Source: Anseranas semipalmata
Taxonomy: Eukaryota; Chordata; Aves; Anseriformes; Anseranatidae
DNA: 64,000 nt
Direction of reading: 5' to 3'
NCBI GenBank assembly: GCA_013399115.1
Contig: VXAA01007200.1
Span: 10,880-74,879 of the forward strand
The translations under genes were made by a program, and so were the position numbers. Position 1 is the first letter of the stretch; every line of letters begins with the position of its first letter. The notes beneath the pieces were generated by a model that saw only the letters and a program-made list of their open reading frames with translations, made no database searches and had not been told where the DNA came from. Shown one piece after another: positions 53,645 through 64,000 of this stretch.

Positions 53645-53795
53645 CTAAGTGTAACCACTAGCTGCCACATTCACTGGCAGATTGAAGCTAACCGTGGAGG
53701 TACTAAGAGCAGAAGACGAAGCAGAGCTTGTACTTCCAGGGCTGACACCTCTAACAAAGGTGGTCCGCACAGTAGAAATGTGCCTTCCTAAATGC
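53645..53795 (-). CDS. possible terminal coding exon with S/T-rich C-terminus
   Basis: On the minus strand a pyrimidine-biased stretch ends in TTTTTAG before 53795. From there one frame stays open for 49 codons to TAG at 53645-53647. The peptide begins HLGRHISTVRTTFVRGV and ends FNLPVNVAASGYT; its middle (about residues 18-36) is mostly serine, threonine and alanine. An AATAAA on the same strand lies at 53529-53534, about 110 bases past the stop, so it would make a compact last exon. The segment is GC-richer than its surroundings and has a few CpGs. The peptide is unknown to me, and the acceptor is only fair. The opposite strand is also open here for 62 codons (53603-53791). Confidence 0.2.
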
Positions 53796-53861
53796 CTAAA
53801 AATCCAGAAAAGCTCTGGAGCATAATGAGGGTCAAATGTCAAAAAGCCAAAAAAAAAAAAA

Positions 53862-56800
53862 CCCAACCATCCGGTGCCTGTTACTTGGTAGCCATGCTTC
53901 TAACGAAGCAGTTCTGTTTCCCCAGCTTTCGTCAGCTGCCTGTGGACTGTAGCACCCTGTTCTGCCCTCCTTGCACATTTCAGAAACCTGATAGATACGC
54001 AGCTGTTGCCATCAAAAGTGAAATTCACCCTGGGCTGTGTGCCAGCATAAGGACTATGGCACTTCTTAAGACCCACTAAAACCTTCAAAGGCTTAAGCAG
54101 CACTTAAAACCCTGTGGTATTTGGCAAAGAATTTTACCAATGTCAGGGAAGGAGTGCCAGGCTAAAAGCACAGCACTGGAACCAAGTTATTTCTTCTAAA
54201 ACTAATGAATGTCACCAGTGAAGAATTTCCCAAAGTGCTTTAATTTTTTTCCTGAGATCTGGAAAACTTGAAAAACTCATGTTTGTGTTCTCAGAACATT
54301 AGAAGTATAGCTTGGAACTTCATTTTCTTCCACTTGTTTTGTTGTTGTTGTTTAAATTGAACAAAGTTTTAAGATGAAGTATTTTTGTTGAATCGAAATT
54401 AAATGTTTCAGAATGCATAAAAAAAAAACCTACAGTTCATTTTTTTGATAAAATTTTTTTCAATCTTTTCATTTCAGTGTCATGAATACACAACACAGTG
54501 TGTACTGTGTATTTCTTTTACTTGTGAATTGTTAACAGACAATGAAAGAGTATTTGGAAGTTCACCTATTTTCCACCTGAAAATAGAGCAAGCCACAAGT
54601 AAGAACGTGCGTGTGTGTGTGTGTGTGTATGAAAGTGAGAACTGCTGGAGAACAATGGCACAGAAAAATCTATATTTCCACCTTGAAGTGATAAATTATC
54701 TGCTGTATGAGCTAGGTCAGCCTTTTACACTATAATTATCACCAGAAATCTGGTAGAAGTCAGCTAGCATACCCTGCTAACAACTAACCATACAGAACAG
54801 CTGCGTCCTGCTAACAAATTTTTTAATAACTTACACGTTCCATGTTTCATCTCTCTGATTTGTAAGATGGGACCATGTAGTGCCAATGCGTCTCTAATAA
54901 AGGATTTGCTGCATACAGACAGAAAGCAATCTGCATGCTGAGCATTTGCTGGCATCTGGTCAGAATGGATATATGGTCTTCATAACTTCCATGATCCATA
55001 ACATTAAAAATCCATTCAGAATACTGCTAGAAGAACAGGGCTAACACTGATAAGTGTAAATCAGAAGTCACCTTGCTGTGCGGCTTGGACAAAATTCTGT
55101 GTTGACACTGCACTAAGATGTAAGGATGGAACCAGGCTGGAACTGTTCATAAGATTCCTATTAAACTGCAGGAAAGACAAAAGATATTTAGTTTGTCTTT
55201 AAATGTGATTTGGCAGCTAAGAACTTAAATCCCATTGTTTTCCAGGAGTTCTTATATGATGTTATCGTCTTACTGGTAGTTACTACACCTATCATTTCAC
55301 TTCTATTGTATGCACTTTCTTTTATTCATTGTCTATTCTAAAAAGCCCAATGTGAAGGAATTTATATTTCTCTTTTTCTTACTTCTGTCTTCTGTGTTAT
55401 AAATGTGCCTATTCTTTGGATTTATTGTGTGCTCATAAATCAATACTTTCAAGCAGTAATAAAAATAACTTATTGTAATGGTAACAGCTCCAAAGGACTC
55501 CTGACTATGAGTGGCATTTTATTTAATTCAGATCTATGTTCCATTCCCCAACTAATGGCACACTGTGGGTTATAAAGTGATTAAAATTGTTGTCAAACTG
55601 GCCTCCTGGAAAGAGGGAGACAAACTTCTTTTCCTGCAGCTGCTAGATCTGCAGGATCTATATTTGTCTTCTATGGTTGGAAAGCAAAGAAAAGCTAGTG
55701 TAGGAATAATAAGCCAGGAAATGATGGAAAGATGGGTGTTTTTTCCCAGTGCATCTTGTAAGCATGGTTAAGTAAACAGCAAAAACAAAGCAGTCATCAG
55801 TACTTCTGTTTTCTGAAGGCTGGTGGAAATACAGACAGAGATTTGCCTACAACTATACACGAAAACTGAAGAAGAGGTAGGAGTTTAACAGATCTCTTGG
55901 GTCAAGTCTCTAGTGTCTTTATTACTGTATTTCTATCTTTAGTCCTTTACGGGTCACTGGATTTCATTCTTATTTCTTTAAACATATACTTACTCTTTTC
56001 TATACTGTTGAAACTTCTTTTCATAATATTCCTGAGATATGCAGACAACATGTAAAAAGGGTATTTTTTTGAACTTAAGCAATTCCACTCCGCTTCCCAA
56101 TAATGAAGGGAAATTATTAGGAATACTGTAATTAATTTATTAATTGAAGATACCAAAAAGCATCTTGCTAAGGCTAAAAAAAGCCTAAATAAATAATAGT
56201 TTGGAATTGCTTTTGCAGCTGATTCTGAATTTGTTACACCAGTGTACAAAAGAGCTGCCACATAGGACTGCTTGTTAATTCTAAATAGAACAACTGTATA
56301 TGAGAAATTTCTAAAACTCCAGAGAGATTCTTCAGAGAACAGGTAATCTATGAAAGTTGTCGTAGAAGGGAAATGCAATCCGCCTCCCATCAGTTAGGGC
56401 TCTCTGGCTTTTACTGTTCTACGAGAAAGTGATAATAATATCTGTGGTCAATTAGAAGAAAAAACTGCTCCTGAAAGAAGCAATACACATGGGTCCTACA
56501 ATATAGGCAACTGTACTTCCTTCTGTATTTCTATCATCTGTTGAAGTATCAACATATTGAGTGTAATAAACAATACACAGCTCAGAGCTGCAGTGACCTA
56601 CTATATGTTTATGCTTCAGCATCTCAATTCATCTCTTATCTTCCTGAGAGGCTGGATCAAGGTATAATCTTAATCTTTAACCCATCAAACTTATTTTTAC
56701 CCACCCGTGACCTCGCCCTTTCCTGTGCAGAAAAATCTTATATACACACCCAACAGTCGCAATAAAAGGAAAACAAAACTTCTGGATACCGACTCAAAAC

Positions 56801-58430
56801 TTCAGCTCCCTAAGGCTTAACCTAAAATATGATCTATCTGTTTAACATCAAGCAGTTTTTAGAACTCTCTTTGAGATTCTCCCCTTCCTCTCCTGGTTTT
56901 CTCCATGATTCATGATATACCCTATATCTGCTCACAATATGAGCCTTTTGAAGTTCAGATTTGTAAGCCGCCTTTCTAATACACCAAAAACCACACTAAT
57001 AACTGAAATAAAAATAAATCTGTAAAAATAACAGGTATCTGCTAGGAGACTGTACATTTGTATCCATATTCTTTATGAACCTTGAACAGAACAAATTCTG
57101 CAAAAAGGACTTTCTAGCTCACATTATAATGAGGAATAAAACCATGCATATTCTCAGTGAAATTCTGAAGATTTTAAAAGCAAAAAAGAATTCAGTTTTT
57201 CCAACAGTTCTTGTAAATATAACAGAATTTAACACTGTTTTTGTAATAAAAAGATCTCTTCTGTGCTGCTCCCTCACTCTTCAGTGATGCTCCAAGAAAA
57301 TCTGCAAATTGGATTGAGCTAAATTTCTTTTCTAACTTGTTACCTAACCTTTTATTTACCACATTCAAACGAGGCAGCACTAATGTAAGAGCAGTAATAA
57401 TCACAAAAGGAAGAAAGCACCCAGGAATCTAGTTTAGGCACAGGATGGTCTGGATTCATTTTCAGCTTTTGATACAAGTTTCCCTGTGACCACTGGTAAA
57501 TCTTACCACCTCTGCATCTCAGGATACTGACCATAAATGACACACGAGCATGTCTGTTGAGTATAACCACGCAATTTTTACAGCCTTGTTAGCTTAATGT
57601 TCTGCCCAGGGCAATACATGCTGATGAGAATTTAACACTTCAGATGTGCCATGCATATGTATTCTGCAAGGGTTAATGAGTTCCAGCAGTGCTTCATATT
57701 CCCTTTTCTTGCTGCAACTTCTCTGTATCTAATAGAAGATCTACAACAGTGCTCTTTACTGCAGAACCCTAACACATAGAAGCACTGTTGTGTAGAATTT
57801 ATACTGTAAGATCACTTAGGACTTGAAACTGCCCCAGGCCCTTGTGTGACCCATCTATCTTAAGGTGGCACTAAGAGAGTTAAAGTGTACCCCAACAAAA
57901 TTTGTTGTGCTTGTCTATGTTAATTTTCATGTTTTCCTTCTGAATGTTTTTCCTATATCTATGTTTACTCTGTGACCTGTGGCTGATGCATGTTTTCTAG
58001 CTGAAAGCCAGCTAAGCCTCTACTGGTACTTGTCGTATGTCGACAATATTCAACAACTTCATACAGATATGGCGGAAAATGCATCAGCATTCACAGTTTT
58101 ATCTCAGAATCTTTGAGCGGGTTTCAATGGTAAAACAACTTGGAGAAAAGCAAAAGCATGACATAGTGCTTCATGGACACATTAGTGACAAAAGAGAAGG
58201 CACCCCCAAGCAATTTCCTCAGACCGAATAGGTGTCAAACAGGAACTCTTGACAGAGCCATCAGGTCCAAAGCAAGTAAATGAAGGAATGAGGCTTGGAA
58301 CTAAATGTAAGTCACAGCTGACTAGCTGATGAATTTTTGGGGGACAGCAACATCAACCTTCAGCCTTCAGTTGATCTACTTGAAGTTCCTGACACGGCTA
58401 TCTCAGTGTCAGGAAAACTGACACCGAGGT
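53862..58430. other. gene-free stretch
   Basis: No gene recognised. The first 250 bases (to about 54110) are somewhat GC-richer than average and carry overlapping ORFs on both strands (plus 53792-54079, minus 53900-54103). A (GT)9 microsatellite is at 54611-54628. The second-longest ORF in the window (147 codons, minus, 55947-56390) has no recognisable domain. A perfect 7-bp hairpin GTGTCAG/CTGACAC with a five-base loop lies at 58406-58424. Confidence 0.5.
54611..54628. repeat. (GT)9 microsatellite
   Basis: Nine uninterrupted GT units, preceded by GTGC. Read directly. Confidence 0.96.
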
Positions 58431-58495
58431 AAAAGGATTTATGCTGAAATCTTGGTGCAGTGCTTTGTCAACTCACCTTCACTTCCACTAAGCTC
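58431..58495. repeat. 65-bp direct repeat, copy 1
   Basis: Sixty-five bases that recur at 58973-59037 with three substitutions and no indels. The match starts at AAAAGGATTTAT and stops abruptly at AAGCTC; similarity ends on both sides. On the minus strand this copy contains a good donor-like GAAG|GTGAGT. Confidence 0.95.
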
Positions 58496-58972
58496 GCTGC
58501 TATTAAACTGTGTTACCACGCACATAATAAGAGATACAGCTTCTCCACATTTTCCTTAAGAATGCTGTAGTTATGTTCTCTTCAGGCCTCTGCTTCCTAA
58601 TGGTATGATTTATCAAATTTAAGTTCCCTTAACTTTTTATTATTTTTTTTTCTTTTGAATCCTTTATAACAATTTGCTAAAGGCTATTCAAGGCAAATGC
58701 AAAATTTCATTTTTCCTCATATAGTTTCTATTGGCCTTGAATCGCTCTAAAATAGTTACTGCAGCACAAACGAATTTTGCTGTTAAGGTTACTGGACCTA
58801 ATTCTCCTCTGTGCAGCACATTGTTTAATTATATCTGTGTAAATAAACACAAAAGCCTACCAACTCCAATACTCGCTTGTACTGCTGTCAGCATTTTATA
58901 CGTGCTCTGCTCTGATGCAGAGGACAGAATGCGAGACAGCTAGGAACCACTTCTGTCGACCCCACTCCTCAG
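58496..58972. other. spacer between the two 65-bp direct repeats
   Basis: The 477 bases between the copies look like ordinary AT-rich DNA. A plus-strand ORF of 70 codons at 58731-58943 is unrecognised. There is no visible terminal structure that would make the repeats the LTRs or target-site duplications of an element. Confidence 0.6.
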
Positions 58973-59037
58973 AAAAGGATTTATACTGAAATCTTGGTGC
59001 AGTGCTTTGTCAATTCACCTTCACTGCCACTAAGCTC
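58973..59037. repeat. 65-bp direct repeat, copy 2
   Basis: Second copy, 542 bases downstream of the first, with 62 of 65 positions identical. The donor-like motif on the minus strand is changed here to GAAG|GTGAAT by one of the substitutions. Confidence 0.95.
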
Positions 59038-59546
59038 ACAAATGAACAAAACCACAAACAATCTATTACCTAATCATCCAAAAATATTGAACCTGCCACC
59101 AAGAAAAAAAGAACCATTCACTCATATTGATACTGAAGAGACCGGTATTTTTAAAGTAATGTACACACATTATGGATAAATATTTGTGCTTTCCATTTGA
59201 TTTTTAAGCTTGAATAACAATCATAATTTAAAGAAATTCTTAAAATCACTTAGAAAAGAGAAATGAATCATTACAGTCACAGAATGAGACTTTTACAGAC
59301 AAATATTAGAGATCCTCTGTTGTATTTTTACCTTATTATGGCAATACAGTGATGTAACTAGAAAAATTAATTTTCAAAAAGTAATTTAAAAAAGTTTCAA
59401 TGCATCATAAGCATCCTGTGAATAGACAGATTCTGTTCACTGCAGAGTTCATCAGAAGAGATTTTGGAAAACAAGCAGAAAGTTGGCTGATTAAAACTCT
59501 TAAAAAAAAAAAGAACTACAAAAAGAATGATCACAAACGCACAAAA
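59038..59546. other. gene-free stretch before the assembly gap
   Basis: AT-rich, no gene or repeat recognised apart from a short A run at about 59501-59511. The sequence runs into the N block. Confidence 0.6.
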
Positions 59547-59576
59547 NNNNNNNNNNNNNNNNNNNNNNNNNNNNNN
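59547..59576. other. assembly gap (30 N)
   Basis: Thirty consecutive undetermined bases. The true length and content are unknown, so any frame read across it (for example plus 59400-59672) is meaningless. Confidence 0.99.
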
Positions 59577-60077
59577 ATACAGATGATACCATACAAGTCA
59601 CAACTGACCTACCTGGATTTTCAGCGTGTCAGTTCACAGACTGTGTTCTACCCCTGGTCTGGCGTGCAGTAAGAGCACTGACATTTGAATGAGATGAGGC
59701 ATGCTTGGCAAAAAGGCAGCACCTCACAGTTCAACATCAGCAGTGGTATTTTGTGTGGGCTCAGTTCTGCATTTTGTATTTATTTTGGAACAAACAACTT
59801 TTAAGATAAAAAAAATAAGGCAATACGAAGTAACATATACTCAAATCTTACAGCTAAACTCACTTTTTATGGCTGTGTTGCAAAACCAAATTCTTACTCT
59901 TAATCCTTCTGGAGCTTGGGTCTTTGTGATAATGCCAGTTCCTGGCAATATGCCACTAAGACCAAACCAAGTACTAATGCAATCCCAGTTAACAAAGTGG
60001 GTAATGTAGACCGCAGGAATCAAACCGGGTATTGCAATTCTGATCAAAAGTGTTAGCTTTAATTCTTATTGCTGTTG

Positions 60078-60112
<35 letters not shown>

Positions 60113-63100
60113 AGAAAAATGCATTTTAGAGTTTCAAATATTGTTAAGAATGCATTATTCTAACACATCACTAGATACAGGTAGAAAGTGATTCCAAGAA
60201 AAACAGAAACTTGGAAGTAAAATAACTTTTTTAAACATATGATCTCTGCAGTTCTCACTATAGGTGGAACAGGTGGAAATATATCTTGCTATAGCAGGAT
60301 ATTAACATGAATGCAACAGAAAAAGGAAATCAAATGAGTCTTTCTAAAATGAATAGTATCATATGAACATAATGGCAAAAAAGAATTCAGGATTTTGACA
60401 ATAATCTTAATAAACAGACATGTAGTTCCTCTTGTCCAAAAAGAATAAATTACTCCTTCTCTGAACATACATATAAAGCACTTACGATTTGCCTTCTAGT
60501 CCATATGTTAAAAAAACACAACTTTTTAATATAAGTGAACGTTCTTCCTACCTCATTTCATTGAAAGCAGTCAGTACACAGTCAGAAATTTCCTGAAGCT
60601 ATTAAATTTTTAATTTAACTCTATTTGCTAGTCAGCTTTAAATCTGGAGGGAAAGTTCAGAACCTTTGTGTGTTAAAATGGAAACATACACATTTCTGCC
60701 CAGAAGTCATAATCTCCAAGCAGTATAATCCTACTTCATTGCTGAAGAAACTCTGTGTTCAGTTGCATTGCTTAAGTTTCAGCATAACACAAAAATAATA
60801 GGAGCACACATTTAAAGTAATCTATAATAAGAACAGATACTATACTAAATATAAAAATACCTCACATTCTAGCTTGCTCTGAACTTTCATTACATACCAG
60901 ACTTGTGCCTTGCTTACAACACGAACCAATGTGTGGCCACAAACTAGCAATAAGAGTTATTCCATTCTTATAGAAAACACACTGTTGATCCAATTATGTT
61001 GAAATAGTGAGTAGCTACGGATAATTGGTTATATGTACATAGCTAGAACTTGGTGCTCTGTCATGTCTTCCTCCTGGTGAGACCTTTGTACCCTTTTGGC
61101 TGGATTACTCTGTTGGAATGATATACACAGGCAAGTTGTTAGAACTAACAAGAAGCTTGAACACCTTTCACGGAACTTGGGAACAAGCTGCGGTTTTCTG
61201 CACAACTACCCTCACTAGCAAAAGAAACTGGACTATATCACACCAGTGTAAAAAAACAATATCTTTTTATAAAGTTATCAACAGACATTCACAGATTCTG
61301 ACACAAGCTTTTTCCTGAACAATAATCACATAGAGAATTCCTGGTAGTTTGGAAACTGCTATTTTCTGGTAAGGTAAAAAATAGACATTGGAAAACTTCC
61401 TCACTGCTTAGCAAACATCAGCCTTCTTTATTTAGACATTACTATTTCTCATTATTTCATGTAAAAAAAAAAAAAAAGTTTCCATGATTAGTTGATTTTG
61501 AGCCTCTTTGGAGAAAAGGCTGCCCACTGTGCCACAATGTGCAGTAATTCTGCAGTAAGCTTCCTGTTCTAAAACACTAAGTTGAGATCACCAGCATCAA
61601 TTCATTTGCAACTGGACTTGGTTTAAAGTGCGCACACAGAAAACAGTTGGCAGTCATAAAACGTACTAAATTGCTTTGGAATTTGCTTTGCTCTCCCTTA
61701 CTCTTGACCTGGTCATATGTTGCTAAAATCTGAGTAATTTCAGAAATGTGTTCTGTTGTTTTAGATCATTCATGAAGTTAGCATAAAGGCACAAAAGACT
61801 GTTCAGAAGTGGTGGTATCATTTTAAGCAATTTGTTCTATTTGTTGTAAAACCTTCTTCCACAATATTAATATTAAATATACAAAAAGAACAGGAATAAA
61901 TAGTGTTACGTTTCCATTCCTAAGGTGGTATCAAGAATACATGAAACTACAGACTTTGCTACACATATTTAGAAACGCGATACTTCCCTAATAGTAGAGC
62001 AAAGAACCATTCTTCAGCAGAGTGCTAAAGCAAGTGATGCTCTTATGAAGACTCAAACATGTAGGCACTGAAAATACACTATACAAATGTGCAGTTATTT
62101 TCCGCTACACAACTCCTCATGGCATCAAAGAAGTCATAGCTAACAGTCTAAAATTGCTAAAACTGACAATGACAGATGAAACAGCTGTGATAGTAGGTTC
62201 CACCTCTTCAGTTTGATCTACCAGAATAAAAATGTCTTGCTTTTCAGAAAAAAATATATAGTTTTTTTGATGGAAGTTCACCAGCCATTGTCATCAAATC
62301 AATCCACTTACTACTCAGGCTTTGCTCACACAACTTCAGTGACCTCTCTGATAGGATCCTTCTCACCTCTGTCCATGTGTCCTTTAAATATGAGAGGCGT
62401 TTCTGGTGAAGTTCATTGTTAATCTCAAATTTGCTGATGAGATTTAATGTTTGGAGTTTCCGGGGTGGAGGGCAAACTCTTGGCTACCAGAGTTCAACCA
62501 TACTTCTGTGAACTCTCAGTCGGGCACATCAAAGATTTTTTGTAAGTGGAAATTGATTTGAACTAAGTTAACAGATTTTAAAGAAGCAGTGGGTCAGCCA
62601 AGTGTCTCAGTACTACAGAAGTACAGAAGGGCACGATTCTATACCGGTAATGGGCTGCACAACCAGGATACCAGATTAAGACCTGCTCTAAAACTCTTAT
62701 CAGGAGATTCTGGAAGCAGAATTTTCAAGAATCAAAGGCTCAACAATACTGCCCAAAGGCAATATCCTCCTTTTTTTGGATTAAAAAATAATGCATATTG
62801 AACCCCCTTTTTGAATCAAAGAACTTTCTCCTACCAGTTGTACAAGATGGGGTATTTCTTCCTCTAAATGGATCTCCTGAGATGGGTCTTTGAAAGGGAC
62901 AAAATGGGAGCTTTAGAAAGAGGTTCAAGTTACTTCTGTTCTTCAGTGTCCATCCCTGACACAATTTCGGTTTAATCATCCTTGAAATAAAAGACCACTT
63001 GCCAAGAGGAAGATGTGAGCAGAATTAGAATACAGAAAGTCTCAAATGATTCACTTTCAGTGTTTTCATTAAACCAGTTTCCTCAGAAGAGTGATTAACT

Positions 63101-64000
63101 CCAGCATAGCAGAGGAAGAGACAGTAGGCTATTTTCAGTGGTATTACTCTATTTTCCTCAGTCTGTCTTAATTATCTTGGAAGTTCAAGCTGATACTGGT
63201 CAAAAGACTGGTCTCTAAATGACACTACGAACAGGAGTATTTTTTCTGCAATGAAGACATAGAGTTCCAAGGAGTAAAAAATCACCTATACATCTGTTAG
63301 ACCCGGAAGGTTTCAGCTCTCTCAGTATTACAAGGGCATTAACCTCAAATTGGATATCATAAGTAGTTGTCCAGACTTCTGTGGAAATTTTGGTACCTGA
63401 GACTATGATCATCTTCTCAGATTCACACAAACGTTCACTGTACAAGTCCTACTGACAGATATACCTGACATGGTCTACAGAAAAGTATGAGGGGTCAGTT
63501 TCCCTCTCCCTTAATAATCTTATTTTCTCTTGCCATTTCTTATTCCATAAACTGCAACAACACACCCCAAATCAAGAACGGCCTTTCTGAAAACAGGTAC
63601 TGATGATACTGAGGAACAATCATATCAGTACATCCCTTTGTGCAGAAGTCTACTCTCTTTGTGTAATTTCTCATCTCCTACAACATTCTTACATGGTAGC
63701 CAGAGATACAAATACTTGAATACTATTTCAAGGAAACTGCATCTCTTACTACCTCTTCATAATGTAGTTGACTAAGTTCAGAATGAGTGACACGTGGTTC
63801 TCCCCACCTGGAATCTCATCAGCTTGCTCCTTGCTCCTTGCTGTATAACTATAACTATAGCCACTGACCTGTGGCTTCCTGGGGAATCCTAAACCTGACC
63901 GGGGTGCCTGAAGCTCCAAATGTAATCCAAAAATACAGCATTAAGAGTCTACTCCAGAATTAGAATGTAGTCTAAGCAAATTAATTGCTCTCTAAAAAAA
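59577..64000. other. gene-free stretch to the window end
   Basis: No gene recognised. It contains an A28 run at 60081-60108, an A15 run at 61463-61477, an inverted repeat AGAGTTCA/TGAACTCT at 62489-62516, and a short tandem TTGCTCC triplet near 63824-63844. The longest ORF is 102 codons (plus, 59701-60009) and overlaps a minus ORF, consistent with chance. Confidence 0.55.
60081..60108. repeat. A28 homopolymer
   Basis: The longest single-base run in the window. CR1, the dominant avian retroposon, does not leave poly(A) tails, and I see no processed-gene body upstream, so the origin is unclear. Confidence 0.97.

Noticed and set aside
53792..54079. 95-codon plus-strand ORF in a GC-richer segment
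   Set aside because: It includes a lysine run from a poly(A) tract, overlaps an open frame on the other strand, and matches nothing I recognise.
55947..56390. 147-codon minus-strand ORF
   Set aside because: No family similarity recognised, noncoding-like composition, and no supporting splice sites or promoter.
59400..59672. 90-codon plus-strand ORF
   Set aside because: It crosses the 30-N assembly gap, so the frame is not real.

Overview
The window looks like non-coding DNA from a bird. The main evidence is a CR1 retroposon remnant at about 7.0-7.6 kb. Its 3' part has the conserved avian CR1 tail sequence and the degenerate end motif typical of CR1. Everything else fits a long intron or a gene-poor intergenic block: AT-rich sequence, few CpGs outside three small patches, very few interspersed repeats, many short microsatellites and homopolymer runs, and stop codons dense in all frames. 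The 30-N block and two single Ns mark this as a draft vertebrate assembly. There is no operon, phage, CRISPR array, rRNA or tRNA that I can recognise, and no complete protein-coding gene.

Layout. 1-1.9 kb is AT-rich with a (TA)13 microsatellite and four plus-strand AATAAA hexamers in about 210 bases, so it could be the end of a 3' UTR. 1.9-7.0 kb is featureless apart from simple repeats. 7.0-7.6 kb holds two CR1 fragments in opposite orientation that cover adjacent parts of the element. 9.2-9.4 kb is a small GC/CpG-richer patch, followed at 9,657-9,715 by an exon-like segment on the plus strand. 10-28 kb is simple intron-like DNA with a possible G-quadruplex at 15.0 kb. A 109-codon ORF of unknown status lies at 28.6 kb. 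The best candidate exon is 33,408-33,459 on the minus strand. A second GC/CpG patch is at 53.0 kb, and a possible minus-strand terminal exon is at 53.6-53.8 kb. A 65-bp direct repeat (3 mismatches) sits at 58.4 and 59.0 kb. The rest to 64 kb is plain AT-rich sequence with a gap and a 28-base A run.

How it may fit together. If the minus-strand 33.4 kb segment is real, the window would be largely introns of a minus-strand gene with very long introns. I could not name the gene from the 17 residues. Decoy exons are common in vertebrate introns, so the exon calls are hypotheses to be tested by RNA-seq and cross-species alignment. I did not find an undescribed biological system. The observations most worth checking are the inverted CR1 pair, the two candidate internal exons, the 65-bp duplicated block and the CpG patches.
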